Below, piece after piece: positions 49,977 through 58,447 of a stretch of 64,000 bases of DNA. This stretch comes from an uncultured Prevotella sp. (GTDB lineage: Bacteria; Bacteroidota; Bacteroidia; Bacteroidales; Bacteroidaceae). The DNA lies in assembly GCA_905202125.1 (NCBI GenBank), contig CAJKQX010000004.1, forward strand, positions 3,322 through 67,321. Direction: 5' to 3'. The number at the start of each line of letters is the position of its first letter. Position 1 is the first letter of the stretch. Below the pieces are notes generated by a model. It made no database searches and had not been told where the DNA came from. It worked only from the letters and a program-made list of their open reading frames with translations. The position numbers and the translations under genes were made by a program.

Positions 49977-50552
49977 ATGAGTAAAGAAAATATTGATATA
50001 AATAAAGAAGAGGAACAGACCAACGCCTCTCAGCCGAACGTGAACGAAACAGTGGACAAAGAGCAAGAAACCGACACTGAAAACACTGAGAATGAAACTG
50101 AAGAGAAAGACGAATTGCAGTCTGTAAAAGAAGAAATAGAACAGCTGAAAGACAACTATCTTCGCAAAGTGGCCGAGTTCGAAAATTTCAGAAAAAGAAC
50201 ATTAAAGGAAAAAACCGAACTGATACTCAACGGCGGCGAAAAAACAATAGTCGCAATACTGCCCGTGCTCGACGATTTCGAAAGAGCCATCGCTGATAAG
50301 ACTGACGATCCGGCCGCAATCAAACAAGGCATGGAACTGATATTCAGCAAATTCATCAAGACGCTGGAAAGTCTCGGTGTGAAAAAGATAGATACCAAAA
50401 ACAGAGATTTCGATGTGGATTTTCATGAGGCTGTGGCAATGGTTCCCGGTATGGGAGATGAGAAAAAAGGAAAGGTGATAGACTGCGTACAGACCGGATA
50501 CACGCTCAACGACAAAGTAATTCGCCACGCAAAAGTAGCGGTAGGACAATAA
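49977..50552 (+). CDS. grpE: Nucleotide exchange factor GrpE
   Basis: 191 residues. GrpE releases ADP from DnaK. The acidic, disordered N-terminus (1-55) is followed by the long coiled coil (about 56-110, with NYLRKVAEFENFRKRT) and the beta domain with DFDVDFHEAVAMVPG. It lies 4 bases before dnaJ. I saw no CIRCE element upstream, so heat regulation is not evident from sequence. Confidence 0.93.
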   Translation: MSKENIDINKEEEQTNASQPNVNETVDKEQETDTENTENETEEKDELQSVKEEIEQLKDNYLRKVAEFENFRKRTLKEKTELILNGGEKTIVAILPVLDDFERAIADKTDDPAAIKQGMELIFSKFIKTLESLGVKKIDTKNRDFDVDFHEAVAMVPGMGDEKKGKVIDCVQTGYTLNDKVIRHAKVAVGQ

Positions 50553-50556
50553 AGCA

Positions 50557-51708
50557 ATGGCAAAAAGAGATTATTATGAAGTGCTGGGCGTCAACAAAAA
50601 CGCATCAGACGAAGAAATAAAACAGGCATACAGAAAGATTGCCATAAAGTATCACCCGGACAGAAACCCCGGTAACAAGGAAGCCGAGGATAAGTTTAAA
50701 GAGGCTGCCGAGGCTTACGATATATTGCACGACCCGCAAAAACGTCAACAATACGACCAATTCGGTTTCGACACACCGGGCGAAGGGTTCGGCGGATTCA
50801 GCGGTGCCGGTGGATTCTCTATGGACGACATCTTCTCAATGTTCGGAGATGTGTTTGGCGGACGCGGCGGTTTCGATGGTTTCTCCGGCGGAGGAGGAAG
50901 AGCTCATCAGTACCGTGGCACAGACTTGCGCATAAAAGTATCATTGTCGCTTCAAGACATTGCAACGGGAATAACTAAGAAATTCAAAGTGAAAAAGGAC
51001 ATTACTTGTCCCGATTGCCACGGCACAGGAGCCGAACCCGGCAGCAAGGCAGAGACTTGTCCCGACTGTCATGGTAGCGGAGTGGTAACTCGTACTGTAC
51101 GCACCATGCTCGGTATCATGCAGACACAGGCAGAATGTCCCAAATGTCACGGCGAAGGCAATATAATCAGGAACAAATGCCATAAGTGCGGCGGCACAGG
51201 CGTTGTGAAAGGCGATGAGGTGGTTGAGATAAATATCCCGGCCGGCGTGGCAGAAGGTATGGTTGTGAACGTGCCGGGCAAAGGTAATGCTGGACAGCAC
51301 AACGGAGTAAACGGAGATATTCAGGTTTACATCACCGAGGAAGAGAACAAAACATTCGTACGCGATGGCAATGACGTGATATACAATCTGCTGCTCGACA
51401 TTCCAACCGCAGTGCTCGGCGGAACAGTGAACATTCCGACAATAGACGGGAACAATGTAAAAATAAAAATTGAACCCGGCACTCAACCAGGCAAGACTCT
51501 GCGTCTGAGGGGAAAAGGTCTTCCTGCTATTCAAGGATATGGAACTGGCATTGGTGATATCGTTGTGAATATCAGTGTTTTCATCCCAAAAGAATTGAGT
51601 AAAAATGAGAAACAAGCAATCGAGAGTTTCAAAGGCAGCGACAATTTCAAGGGAGATGAATCGACCAAACAAACAATATTCAGCCGATTTAAAAATTATT
51701 TCAACTAA
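50557..51708 (+). CDS. dnaJ: Chaperone protein DnaJ
   Basis: 383 residues. J domain (1-70) with HPD in KYHPDRNPG; Gly/Phe region (about 73-125); four CxxCxGxG zinc modules (about 150-220: CPDCHGTG, CPDCHGSG, CPKCHGEG, CHKCGGTG); two C-terminal beta domains. It delivers substrates to DnaK. It is cotranscribed with grpE and followed by a long hairpin. Confidence 0.95.
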   Translation: MAKRDYYEVLGVNKNASDEEIKQAYRKIAIKYHPDRNPGNKEAEDKFKEAAEAYDILHDPQKRQQYDQFGFDTPGEGFGGFSGAGGFSMDDIFSMFGDVFGGRGGFDGFSGGGGRAHQYRGTDLRIKVSLSLQDIATGITKKFKVKKDITCPDCHGTGAEPGSKAETCPDCHGSGVVTRTVRTMLGIMQTQAECPKCHGEGNIIRNKCHKCGGTGVVKGDEVVEINIPAGVAEGMVVNVPGKGNAGQHNGVNGDIQVYITEEENKTFVRDGNDVIYNLLLDIPTAVLGGTVNIPTIDGNNVKIKIEPGTQPGKTLRLRGKGLPAIQGYGTGIGDIVVNISVFIPKELSKNEKQAIESFKGSDNFKGDESTKQTIFSRFKNYFN

Positions 51709-51744
51709 GTAGGAAATTATATATATATTATTATGAATAAAAAT

Positions 51745-51796
51745 GACGCCGGACCTTGCAATGCAATATTAACAGGCATTGCGAAGTCTGGCGTTT
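51745..51796 (+). terminator. Long hairpin between dnaJ and folC
   Basis: ACGCCGGA (51746-51753) pairs with TCTGGCGT (51787-51794, one G-U); inside, CTT/AAG and GCAATG/CATTGC continue the stem, giving about 17 base pairs with single-base bulges and a 13-base loop. A weak T-stretch follows. Probable terminator, or the folC leader. Confidence 0.6.
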
Positions 51797-51829
51797 GCTC
51801 AATAATAATAAATAAACAAGAGACGCAAT

Positions 51830-53137
51830 ATGGCAATGAATTATCAGGAGACGGTAAATTATCTTTTCAATGCGACACCGGTGTTCGAGAATATTGGTGC
51901 AAAAGCATACAAAAGCGGACTTGAAAACACCATAACTCTGGACAACCGATACGGCAATCCACACCGTAAATTCAAAAGCATACATATTGCGGGCACCAAC
52001 GGCAAAGGCTCTTGCTCACACACTTTGGCCTCGATATTGCAAGAGGCCGGATATAAAGTGGGATTGTACACGTCACCCCACCTCATCGATTTCAGAGAAA
52101 GGATAAAGATTAATGGTGAATGTATAAGCGAGGAATATATTATCGATTTCGTTGAAAAAGAGCGCTCTTTCTTCGAACCGTTGCATCCTTCATTCTTTGA
52201 ACTGACAACGGCATTGGCTTTCAAGTATTTTGCAGAAGCCAACATAGACATTGCAGTAATAGAAGTTGGACTCGGAGGACGTCTTGACTGCACCAATATC
52301 ATCACTCCAATCCTTTCCGTCATTACGAATATCAGTTTTGACCATACACAGTTTTTAGGCAATACACTTGAACAAATAGCCAAAGAAAAGGCCGGAATAA
52401 TAAAGACTGGCGTCTCTGTTGTCATAGGGGAAACAACAAACGAGACAAAAAAAGTATTCGCCGAAAAGGCCCAATCTGTGGGTACATCTATCATATTTGC
52501 AGAAGAACACGACGAAATAATCGACTATCAGTTGTCTTCTAACGGCGGGATAACTTATACAACAAAGCATTACGGGAAAATTCACGGAGATTTGGGCGGC
52601 ATATATCAAGCAAAAAACACAAACACCGTACTTAACGCCGTAAATATATTGAAGAACTTGAAAATTCTCAACAACGACAGTAATATAATAAAAGGTATAT
52701 CGCATGTTTGTAGCCAAACAGGACTGATGGGAAGATGGCAATTGTTGAGGACATATCCGACTGTAATTTGCGATACCGGACATAATCTTGGAGGATGGAT
52801 TTATCTGAGCAAACAGATCAAGGCTCAAAAATACGACAATTTACATATCATCTTTGGAATGGTGGACGATAAAGACATTGACAAAGTAATGGCATTGATG
52901 CCGGGAAACGCTACATATTATTTCACACAAGCTAAGTCAAAACGCGCCATCCCCGCTAATGTAGTCAGAGAAAAAGGATTATCACTTGGTCTGCAAGGCT
53001 ATTGTTATGATAATGTGAAAGAGGCTTATGAGATAGCATTGTCCGATGCCAAAGAAGAAGATTTCGTTTTCGTGGGAGGCAGCAGCTATGTGGTTGCAGA
53101 CTTGCTCACATACCTCAGGAATAGGTCGGAGATATGA
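51830..53137 (+). CDS. folC: Folylpolyglutamate synthase / dihydrofolate synthase
   Basis: 435 residues. FolC adds glutamate to dihydropteroate and folates. The Mur-ligase P-loop GTNGKGS is at about residue 50 (HIAGTNGKGSCSHTLA), the DRTQF-type motif reads SFDHTQFLG, and the C-terminal domain carries CDTGHNLGG. Length is standard. The ATG at 51830 is 33 bases after the hairpin. Cotranscription with dnaJ is uncertain. Confidence 0.92.
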   Translation: MAMNYQETVNYLFNATPVFENIGAKAYKSGLENTITLDNRYGNPHRKFKSIHIAGTNGKGSCSHTLASILQEAGYKVGLYTSPHLIDFRERIKINGECISEEYIIDFVEKERSFFEPLHPSFFELTTALAFKYFAEANIDIAVIEVGLGGRLDCTNIITPILSVITNISFDHTQFLGNTLEQIAKEKAGIIKTGVSVVIGETTNETKKVFAEKAQSVGTSIIFAEEHDEIIDYQLSSNGGITYTTKHYGKIHGDLGGIYQAKNTNTVLNAVNILKNLKILNNDSNIIKGISHVCSQTGLMGRWQLLRTYPTVICDTGHNLGGWIYLSKQIKAQKYDNLHIIFGMVDDKDIDKVMALMPGNATYYFTQAKSKRAIPANVVREKGLSLGLQGYCYDNVKEAYEIALSDAKEEDFVFVGGSSYVVADLLTYLRNRSEI

Positions 53138-53198
53138 CAAACTCACAACTTGCTTAACTGTTTTTAACACCGGCCCTACTATATTTTTGAATATTTCG

Positions 53199-53230
53199 TT
53201 TGCCGAATTCGTTTTTTTTGAGTTACTTTG
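53199..53230 (+). promoter_or_regulatory. Promoter for the galactose operon
   Basis: TTTG (53199-53202), 20 bases, TTACTTTG (53223-53230), one mismatch to TAnnTTTG. It lies 30 bases before the galM ATG. Confidence 0.55.
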
Positions 53231-53260
53231 CAACTATTAGCTAACTAAAAACTTGTCCAT

Positions 53261-54352
53261 ATGAGCAACGAAACAATTTCAAAAAACATTTGTGGACTGA
53301 AAAAAGAAGATTTCCAGACCACTATTAACGGGAAACAAACAGATTTATATATTCTCAAGAATGATAGCGGCAACGAAGTTGCAATAACCAATTATGGTGG
53401 AGCTCTCGTGGCGATAATGGTTCCTGACAAAAACGGCAATATGGCCAATATCATTCAAGGTCACGACAACATTCGGGATGTCATGGATTCTCCTGAGCCT
53501 TATTTGTCAACCCTCATCGGTAGATATGGGAATCGTATTTGTAAAGGAAAATTCCAACTAAACGGAAAGACCTATAGCCTCCCTATTAATAATGGCCCCA
53601 ACTCATTGCACGGAGGTAAAAAAGGATTTAATGCAAAAGTTTGGGACGCATTACAAATGAACGACCAGTCTCTCGTTTTGAAATATGTAAGTCCGTATGG
53701 AGAAGAGGGATTCTCCGGAGAAATGAAGATTACCGTGATTTACACATTCAATAATGACAACGAACTTGTCATTGACTATATGGCAACTACTAACAAGAAA
53801 ACGGTAATCAATCTCACAAGCCACGGATTTTTCTCTCTCACAGGCATTGCCAACCCCACTCCAACAATAGAAAATCTGATTTGTGAAATCAATGCTGATT
53901 ATTATCTCCCAATAGACGAGACATCAATACCTACCGGGGAAATAAGATTAGTGAAAAACACACCGTTCGATTTTACAACCCCTAAAAATATTGGTCAAGA
54001 CATTGATGCTGATGACGAGCAGATAAAAAACGGTGCTGGTTATGACCATTGCTTTGTTTTGAACAAAAAAGAAGAAGGTGAACTTAGTTTTGCAGCTAAA
54101 ATCATTGAGCCGACCAGCGGCAGAACTATGGAAATATATACCACTGAGCCGGGAGTACAAGTTTACACAGACAACTGGGCGGATGGTTACAAAGGACAGC
54201 ACGGAGCAACATTCCCACGCCGCAGTGCAATCTGTTTTGAGGCACAACATTTCCCAGACAGCCCCAATCATCCTTATTTCCCATCGGTAATACTTAAACC
54301 CGGGGAACAATATACACAGAAAACCGTATATAAATTTGGAATTTCAAAATAA
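53261..54352 (+). CDS. galM: Aldose 1-epimerase (galactose mutarotase), cytoplasmic
   Basis: 363 residues, no signal peptide. GalM interconverts alpha and beta sugar anomers ahead of GalK. ITNYGGALVAIMVPDKNG, RYGNRICKGKF and the catalytic His in NLTSHGFFSL are present, with YDHCFV and the Glu in CFEAQHFPDSPNH near the end. It is the first gene of a four-gene galactose operon. A lipoprotein paralogue is the last gene. Confidence 0.92.
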   Translation: MSNETISKNICGLKKEDFQTTINGKQTDLYILKNDSGNEVAITNYGGALVAIMVPDKNGNMANIIQGHDNIRDVMDSPEPYLSTLIGRYGNRICKGKFQLNGKTYSLPINNGPNSLHGGKKGFNAKVWDALQMNDQSLVLKYVSPYGEEGFSGEMKITVIYTFNNDNELVIDYMATTNKKTVINLTSHGFFSLTGIANPTPTIENLICEINADYYLPIDETSIPTGEIRLVKNTPFDFTTPKNIGQDIDADDEQIKNGAGYDHCFVLNKKEEGELSFAAKIIEPTSGRTMEIYTTEPGVQVYTDNWADGYKGQHGATFPRRSAICFEAQHFPDSPNHPYFPSVILKPGEQYTQKTVYKFGISK

Positions 54353-54381
54353 ACAATAACTAAAAATAATTAACAGTAAAA

Positions 54382-55695
54382 ATGGGAAATACAAACAAAC
54401 AGCAAGGTAGCATCATTGCAATAGTCACGATGATGTTTCTCTATGCAATGATTTCATTCGTGACCAATCTTGCAGCTCCTATCGGAGTGATTTGGAAAAA
54501 CGCATTTCAAGGTGACAGCGCCAACACAGTTGGAATGCTCGGAAATGCAATGAACTTTCTTGCTTATCTATTCATGGGAATACCCGCAGGCAAGATGTTG
54601 TCAAAAATCGGTTATAAAAAGACTGCACTTGTGGGTATCGCCTTCGGTTTCTTCGGAGTATTAATTCAATTCCTTTCAGGTAAATTCGGAACTGATGCCA
54701 AAGTTACGGGATTCTCAGTTTATCTTTTAGGAGCATTCGTTGCAGGATTCTCAGTATGTATCCTCAACACCGTAGTCAATCCTATGCTCAACCTTCTCGG
54801 TGGTGGCGGTAATCGCGGCAATCAGCTTAACCTGATTGGTGGTACCTTAAACTCACTCTCCGGTACATTGACACCTCTGTTTGTTGGAACATTGATAGGA
54901 ACAGTTACTGCACAGACTGCAATGGTCGACGTAAACCTTGTGCTCTATATTGCAATGGCTGTTTTTGCTATGGCATATATCATTCTGACTTTCATTCCTA
55001 TTCAAGATCCTGAAGTTGGAAAGACAGATAGCAAAACAGTGTTTGAGCACAGCCCCTGGGCGTTCCGTCACTTTGTTCTCGGTACTATCGCCATCTTCGT
55101 TTACGTTGGTGTTGAGGTTGGTATCCCGGGCACTCTTATTTATTATCTTTCAGACACTACGGATATGGGTGCTGGATTAGGCGGTGAGGCCGTAGCTATC
55201 GCAGGAGCAGTGGCTGCAACATATTGGTTTTTGATGTTGGTTGGCCGTTTCACAGCCGGTTTCATTGCAGGAAAAGTATCCAGCAGAACAATGATGTCTG
55301 TCACAACAAGCGTAGCAATAACCCTCATTCTGTTTGCTATGGTCTTGGGCAAATCAACAACAGTATCAATGCCTGTATTCACAGGCTCGTCATTCTCAAT
55401 GGTAACAGTCCCTGTTGCAGCATTGCTTTTGGTTCTTTGCGGACTTTGCACATCAGTAATGTGGTCGAGCATCTTCAATCTTGCAACTGAAGGACTTGGA
55501 AAATATACAGCTGCAGCATCCGGCATCTTCATGATGATGGTTGTAGGTGGTGGCGCACTGCCTATCATGCAGAGTTTCATTGCAGACAAAATGGGATATC
55601 TCACATCCTACATCGTACCGCTGATTGGCGTCTGCTACATGTGCTTCTATGCCCTCGTAGGAAGCAAGAACGTAAACAAGGACATTCCGGTATAA
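54382..55695 (+). CDS. MFS glucose/galactose-type sugar transporter
   Basis: 437 residues with about twelve membrane segments. It resembles the GluP/FucP-type MFS transporters of Bacteroidetes, and its place between galM and galK supports galactose or glucose uptake by proton or sodium symport. FMGIPAGKMLSKIGYKK is the loop 2-3 motif equivalent. A hairpin lies between it and galK. Confidence 0.85.
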   Translation: MGNTNKQQGSIIAIVTMMFLYAMISFVTNLAAPIGVIWKNAFQGDSANTVGMLGNAMNFLAYLFMGIPAGKMLSKIGYKKTALVGIAFGFFGVLIQFLSGKFGTDAKVTGFSVYLLGAFVAGFSVCILNTVVNPMLNLLGGGGNRGNQLNLIGGTLNSLSGTLTPLFVGTLIGTVTAQTAMVDVNLVLYIAMAVFAMAYIILTFIPIQDPEVGKTDSKTVFEHSPWAFRHFVLGTIAIFVYVGVEVGIPGTLIYYLSDTTDMGAGLGGEAVAIAGAVAATYWFLMLVGRFTAGFIAGKVSSRTMMSVTTSVAITLILFAMVLGKSTTVSMPVFTGSSFSMVTVPVAALLLVLCGLCTSVMWSSIFNLATEGLGKYTAAASGIFMMMVVGGGALPIMQSFIADKMGYLTSYIVPLIGVCYMCFYALVGSKNVNKDIPV

Positions 55696-55710
55696 GAAAA
55701 AATGAACAAA

Positions 55711-55754
55711 TTCGCTTATGGCCTTTAATAAATAAAGTAAAGACCATAAGCGAA
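55711..55754. repeat. Hairpin between the sugar transporter gene and galK
   Basis: TTCGCTTATGG (55711-55721) pairs perfectly with CCATAAGCGAA (55744-55754), 11 base pairs, with a smaller CTTTA/TAAAG pair inside. No T-run. Possibly an mRNA processing or stability element that sets galK dose relative to the transporter. Confidence 0.6.
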
Positions 55755-55797
55755 AAATCTTATTTAAAGAATAAAAACACTTAAAAACTTAATTATT

Positions 55798-56958
55798 ATG
55801 GATATCGAATATGTAAGAAGTCGCTTTATCAAGCATTTTGATGGTAAAACAGGTAATATATACGCATCTCCCGGACGCATCAACCTTATCGGTGAACACA
55901 CTGACTATAATGGAGGTTTCGTTTTCCCGGGTGCAGTAGACAAAGGCATCATGGCCGAGGTTCGTCCCAACGGACTTGACACAATCATGTGCTATTCTAT
56001 TGACTTGAAAGACCGTGTGGAATTCAAAGTTGACGATCCTCAGGGACCGCGCGCAAGTTGGGCTCGCTATATTTATGGTGTCGTTCAGGAAATGAAGAAA
56101 CTCGGCGTAAACGTTAAAGGATTTAATACAGCTTTTGCCGGTGATGTTCCTCTTGGAGCCGGTATGTCTTCGTCAGCCGCGCTTGAGAGTTGCTTTGCAT
56201 ACGCACTTAACGATCTTTTTGGAGACAACAAAGTGAGCAAATGGGATATGGTATTGGCTGGACAGGCTACCGAGCACAATTACTGTGGTGTAAATTGCGG
56301 TATCATGGACCAGTTTGCAAGCGTATTCGGAAAAGAAGGATGTCTGATGCGTCTCGACTGCCGCAGCCGTGAATTTGAATATTTCCCATTCAAACCCGTA
56401 GGATATAAGCTCGTTCTTCTCAACTCTTGCGTAAAACACGAATTGGCCGGTTCTCCTTACAACGATCGTCGCAACAGTTGTGAAAACGTGGTTAAACATA
56501 TTGCCGCAAAACATCCGGAAGGAAAATTCGAGACTTTGCGCGACTGCACATGGGAACAACTCGAAGAAATCAAGAACGAAGTCAGCGAGGAAGATTACAA
56601 ACGCGCTTGCTACGTTCTCGGCGAAAAAGACAGGGTTCTTGCTGTTTGCGATGCCTTGAACGCCGGCGACTACGAAACAGTAGGTCAGAAAATGTTTGAA
56701 ACACACTACGGACTCAGCAAAGAGTATGAGGTTTCTTGCGAAGAACTTGATTTTCTCAATGATATTGCAAAAGAAAACGGTGTTACCGGAAGCCGCATCA
56801 TGGGCGGTGGATTCGGCGGATGCACAATCAACCTTGTAAAAGAAGAGCTCTATGATAAGTTCATTGCTGATGCCAAAGCTAAATATTCAGCAAAATACGG
56901 TAAAGAGCCTAAGGTTTATGACGTTGTGATAAGTGACGGCTCTCGCAAAATATGCTAA
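55798..56958 (+). CDS. galK: Galactokinase
   Basis: 386 residues. GalK phosphorylates alpha-galactose, the entry to the Leloir pathway. The signature GRINLIGEHTDYNGGFVFP is at about 24-42, the GHMP ATP loop VPLGAGMSSSAALE near 123, and the C-terminal GGGFGGCTINLV. Standard length. galT and galE are not in the window. It is 27 bases before the second mutarotase gene. Confidence 0.95.
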   Translation: MDIEYVRSRFIKHFDGKTGNIYASPGRINLIGEHTDYNGGFVFPGAVDKGIMAEVRPNGLDTIMCYSIDLKDRVEFKVDDPQGPRASWARYIYGVVQEMKKLGVNVKGFNTAFAGDVPLGAGMSSSAALESCFAYALNDLFGDNKVSKWDMVLAGQATEHNYCGVNCGIMDQFASVFGKEGCLMRLDCRSREFEYFPFKPVGYKLVLLNSCVKHELAGSPYNDRRNSCENVVKHIAAKHPEGKFETLRDCTWEQLEEIKNEVSEEDYKRACYVLGEKDRVLAVCDALNAGDYETVGQKMFETHYGLSKEYEVSCEELDFLNDIAKENGVTGSRIMGGGFGGCTINLVKEELYDKFIADAKAKYSAKYGKEPKVYDVVISDGSRKIC

Positions 56959-56985
56959 TAAAAAAATTTAAGACAGAAAATAGCA

Positions 56986-58149
56986 ATGAATATATCTAAA
57001 AAATTATTCGCTGGTTTCGGAGTCGCATTGGCGTTGATTTCGTTTGGTTCGTGCGGTAATGGCAACTTGACAGAATCAGGTCTTGATCCGGCAAAATTCG
57101 ATACCATAATTAATAATAAGCAAGTTAAACTCTTTGTATTGAAAAATGGTACAACTGAAGTTTGTGTAACCAACTTTGGCGGTCGTGTGGTTTCGATATG
57201 TGTACCCAACAAGAACGGTGCCCCCACTGATGTTGTTTTAGGATACGACAATATCGCGCAATATGCAGACAGCGTGAACAGCCCGAGTGATTTCGGTGCG
57301 GCAATCGGACGATATGCCAACCGTATTAACAAAGGTGTAATCACTGTTGGTGGCAAAAAAATACAATTGCCTCAAAACAATTACGGCCACTGTCTGCATG
57401 GCGGTCCTTCAGGATGGCAATATCAAGTATATGAAGCCGAGCAGGTGAATGACACAACATTGAGAATGGTTCTCAATTCACCGGATGGAGACAACAATTT
57501 CCCGGGAAATGTCACAGCCACAGTTACATACACACTGACAAGCGACAACGCATTGGATATGACATTCGAAGCTACGACAGATGCAGAGACAGTGGTTAAT
57601 ATGACCAACCACTCTTATTTCAACCTTTCGGGCGATCCGACAAAAGCCGGCACTAATATGGTTTTGTACATCAATGCTGACAAATACACTCCGTCTGACA
57701 GCACATTCATGACAACAGGCGAAATCAAGGATGTATACGGCACACCGATGGATTTCACAAAACGTCACGCTTTGTATGAGACAATTGGAGACACGTCGTT
57801 TGTACAAATCAAAAATGCCAATGGATATGACCACAACTGGTGCTTGAACACGTACAAGGACGGTAAAGGTGACGAAAATAAGATTGCTGCAACATTGTAT
57901 TCTCCCGAGAGTGGAATATCAGTGGATGTTTACACAAACGAGCCCGGAATACAAGTTTATACCGGTAATTTCCTCAACGGTACCGTTAAAGGAAAGAAAG
58001 GCATAGCTTATCCGCAACGTTCTGCTGTATGTCTGGAAACCCAGAAATATCCGGATTCACCAAACAAGGAAAAGTGGCCTTCTCCTTATCTCAAACCTGG
58101 TGAAAAGTATTACAGCCATGTAGTATACAAATTCAGTGTAAAGGAATAA
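56986..58149 (+). CDS. galM: Lipoprotein aldose 1-epimerase
   Basis: 387 residues. The N-terminus is a lipoprotein signal (KKLFAGFGVALALISFGSCG; lipidated Cys near residue 23), so this second mutarotase acts outside the inner membrane. The rest is a complete GalM fold: RYANRINKG, catalytic His in MTNHSYFNL, YDHNWCLN, and the late Glu in CLETQKYPDSPNK. It is the last gene of the galactose operon and ends at a terminator. It probably supplies the anomer that the transporter or surface enzymes use. Confidence 0.9.
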   Translation: MNISKKLFAGFGVALALISFGSCGNGNLTESGLDPAKFDTIINNKQVKLFVLKNGTTEVCVTNFGGRVVSICVPNKNGAPTDVVLGYDNIAQYADSVNSPSDFGAAIGRYANRINKGVITVGGKKIQLPQNNYGHCLHGGPSGWQYQVYEAEQVNDTTLRMVLNSPDGDNNFPGNVTATVTYTLTSDNALDMTFEATTDAETVVNMTNHSYFNLSGDPTKAGTNMVLYINADKYTPSDSTFMTTGEIKDVYGTPMDFTKRHALYETIGDTSFVQIKNANGYDHNWCLNTYKDGKGDENKIAATLYSPESGISVDVYTNEPGIQVYTGNFLNGTVKGKKGIAYPQRSAVCLETQKYPDSPNKEKWPSPYLKPGEKYYSHVVYKFSVKE

Positions 58150-58167
58150 TCATATTATTCAATAACA

Positions 58168-58204
58168 ATTGACAGATTCGGTAATGAGTCTGTCAATTTT
58201 TTTA
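58168..58204 (+). terminator. Rho-independent terminator of the galactose operon
   Basis: A 12-base-pair stem (58168-58179 with 58186-58197, one G-U pair), 6-base loop, then a T-run of eight. Confidence 0.9.
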
Positions 58205-58269
58205 TATGCAAAATTCCATTTGTAATCAAAAAAGATTATGAATAAATTTAAAATATCAACTAATATAAC

Positions 58270-58277
58270 TATCTTTG
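58270..58277 (+). promoter_or_regulatory. Promoter of the structured RNA upstream of tkt
   Basis: TATCTTTG, a full match to TAnnTTTG, with TTTA 19 bases upstream (3 of 4 to the -33 box). The predicted start is near 58284, which is 160 bases before tkt and just before the folded region. Confidence 0.5.
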
Positions 58278-58283
58278 CATAAA

Positions 58284-58416
58284 ATATGATTTATCCCTTG
58301 CGTCTCGAAACTATTGGGAACGCATTCGGTTAACATAATTTTCTCATTAAAAGAGAACGTCATTCCCTCAACATGTAAAAGACGAGACGCAATGATTGTT
58401 CTTCGATTTTTTATAG
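58284..58416 (+). ncRNA. Candidate 6S-like small RNA, or structured leader of tkt
   Basis: A perfect 10-base-pair closing stem (TTGCGTCTCG, 58298-58307, with CGAGACGCAA, 58383-58392) encloses an asymmetric internal loop (8 and 15 bases), a second stem (GGGAACG, 58316-58322, with CG and TTCCC, 58358-58367, 3-base bulge) and a terminal hairpin (TTCTC/GAGAA, 58341-58357). A T-run follows at 58407-58412. Rod with a central bubble, own promoter and T-run fit a 6S-type RNA of the Flavobacteria/Bacteroidetes class; a cis leader is the alternative. Confidence 0.4.
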
Positions 58417-58447
58417 TCAAGGTATACTATTTTAACATAATAACAAA

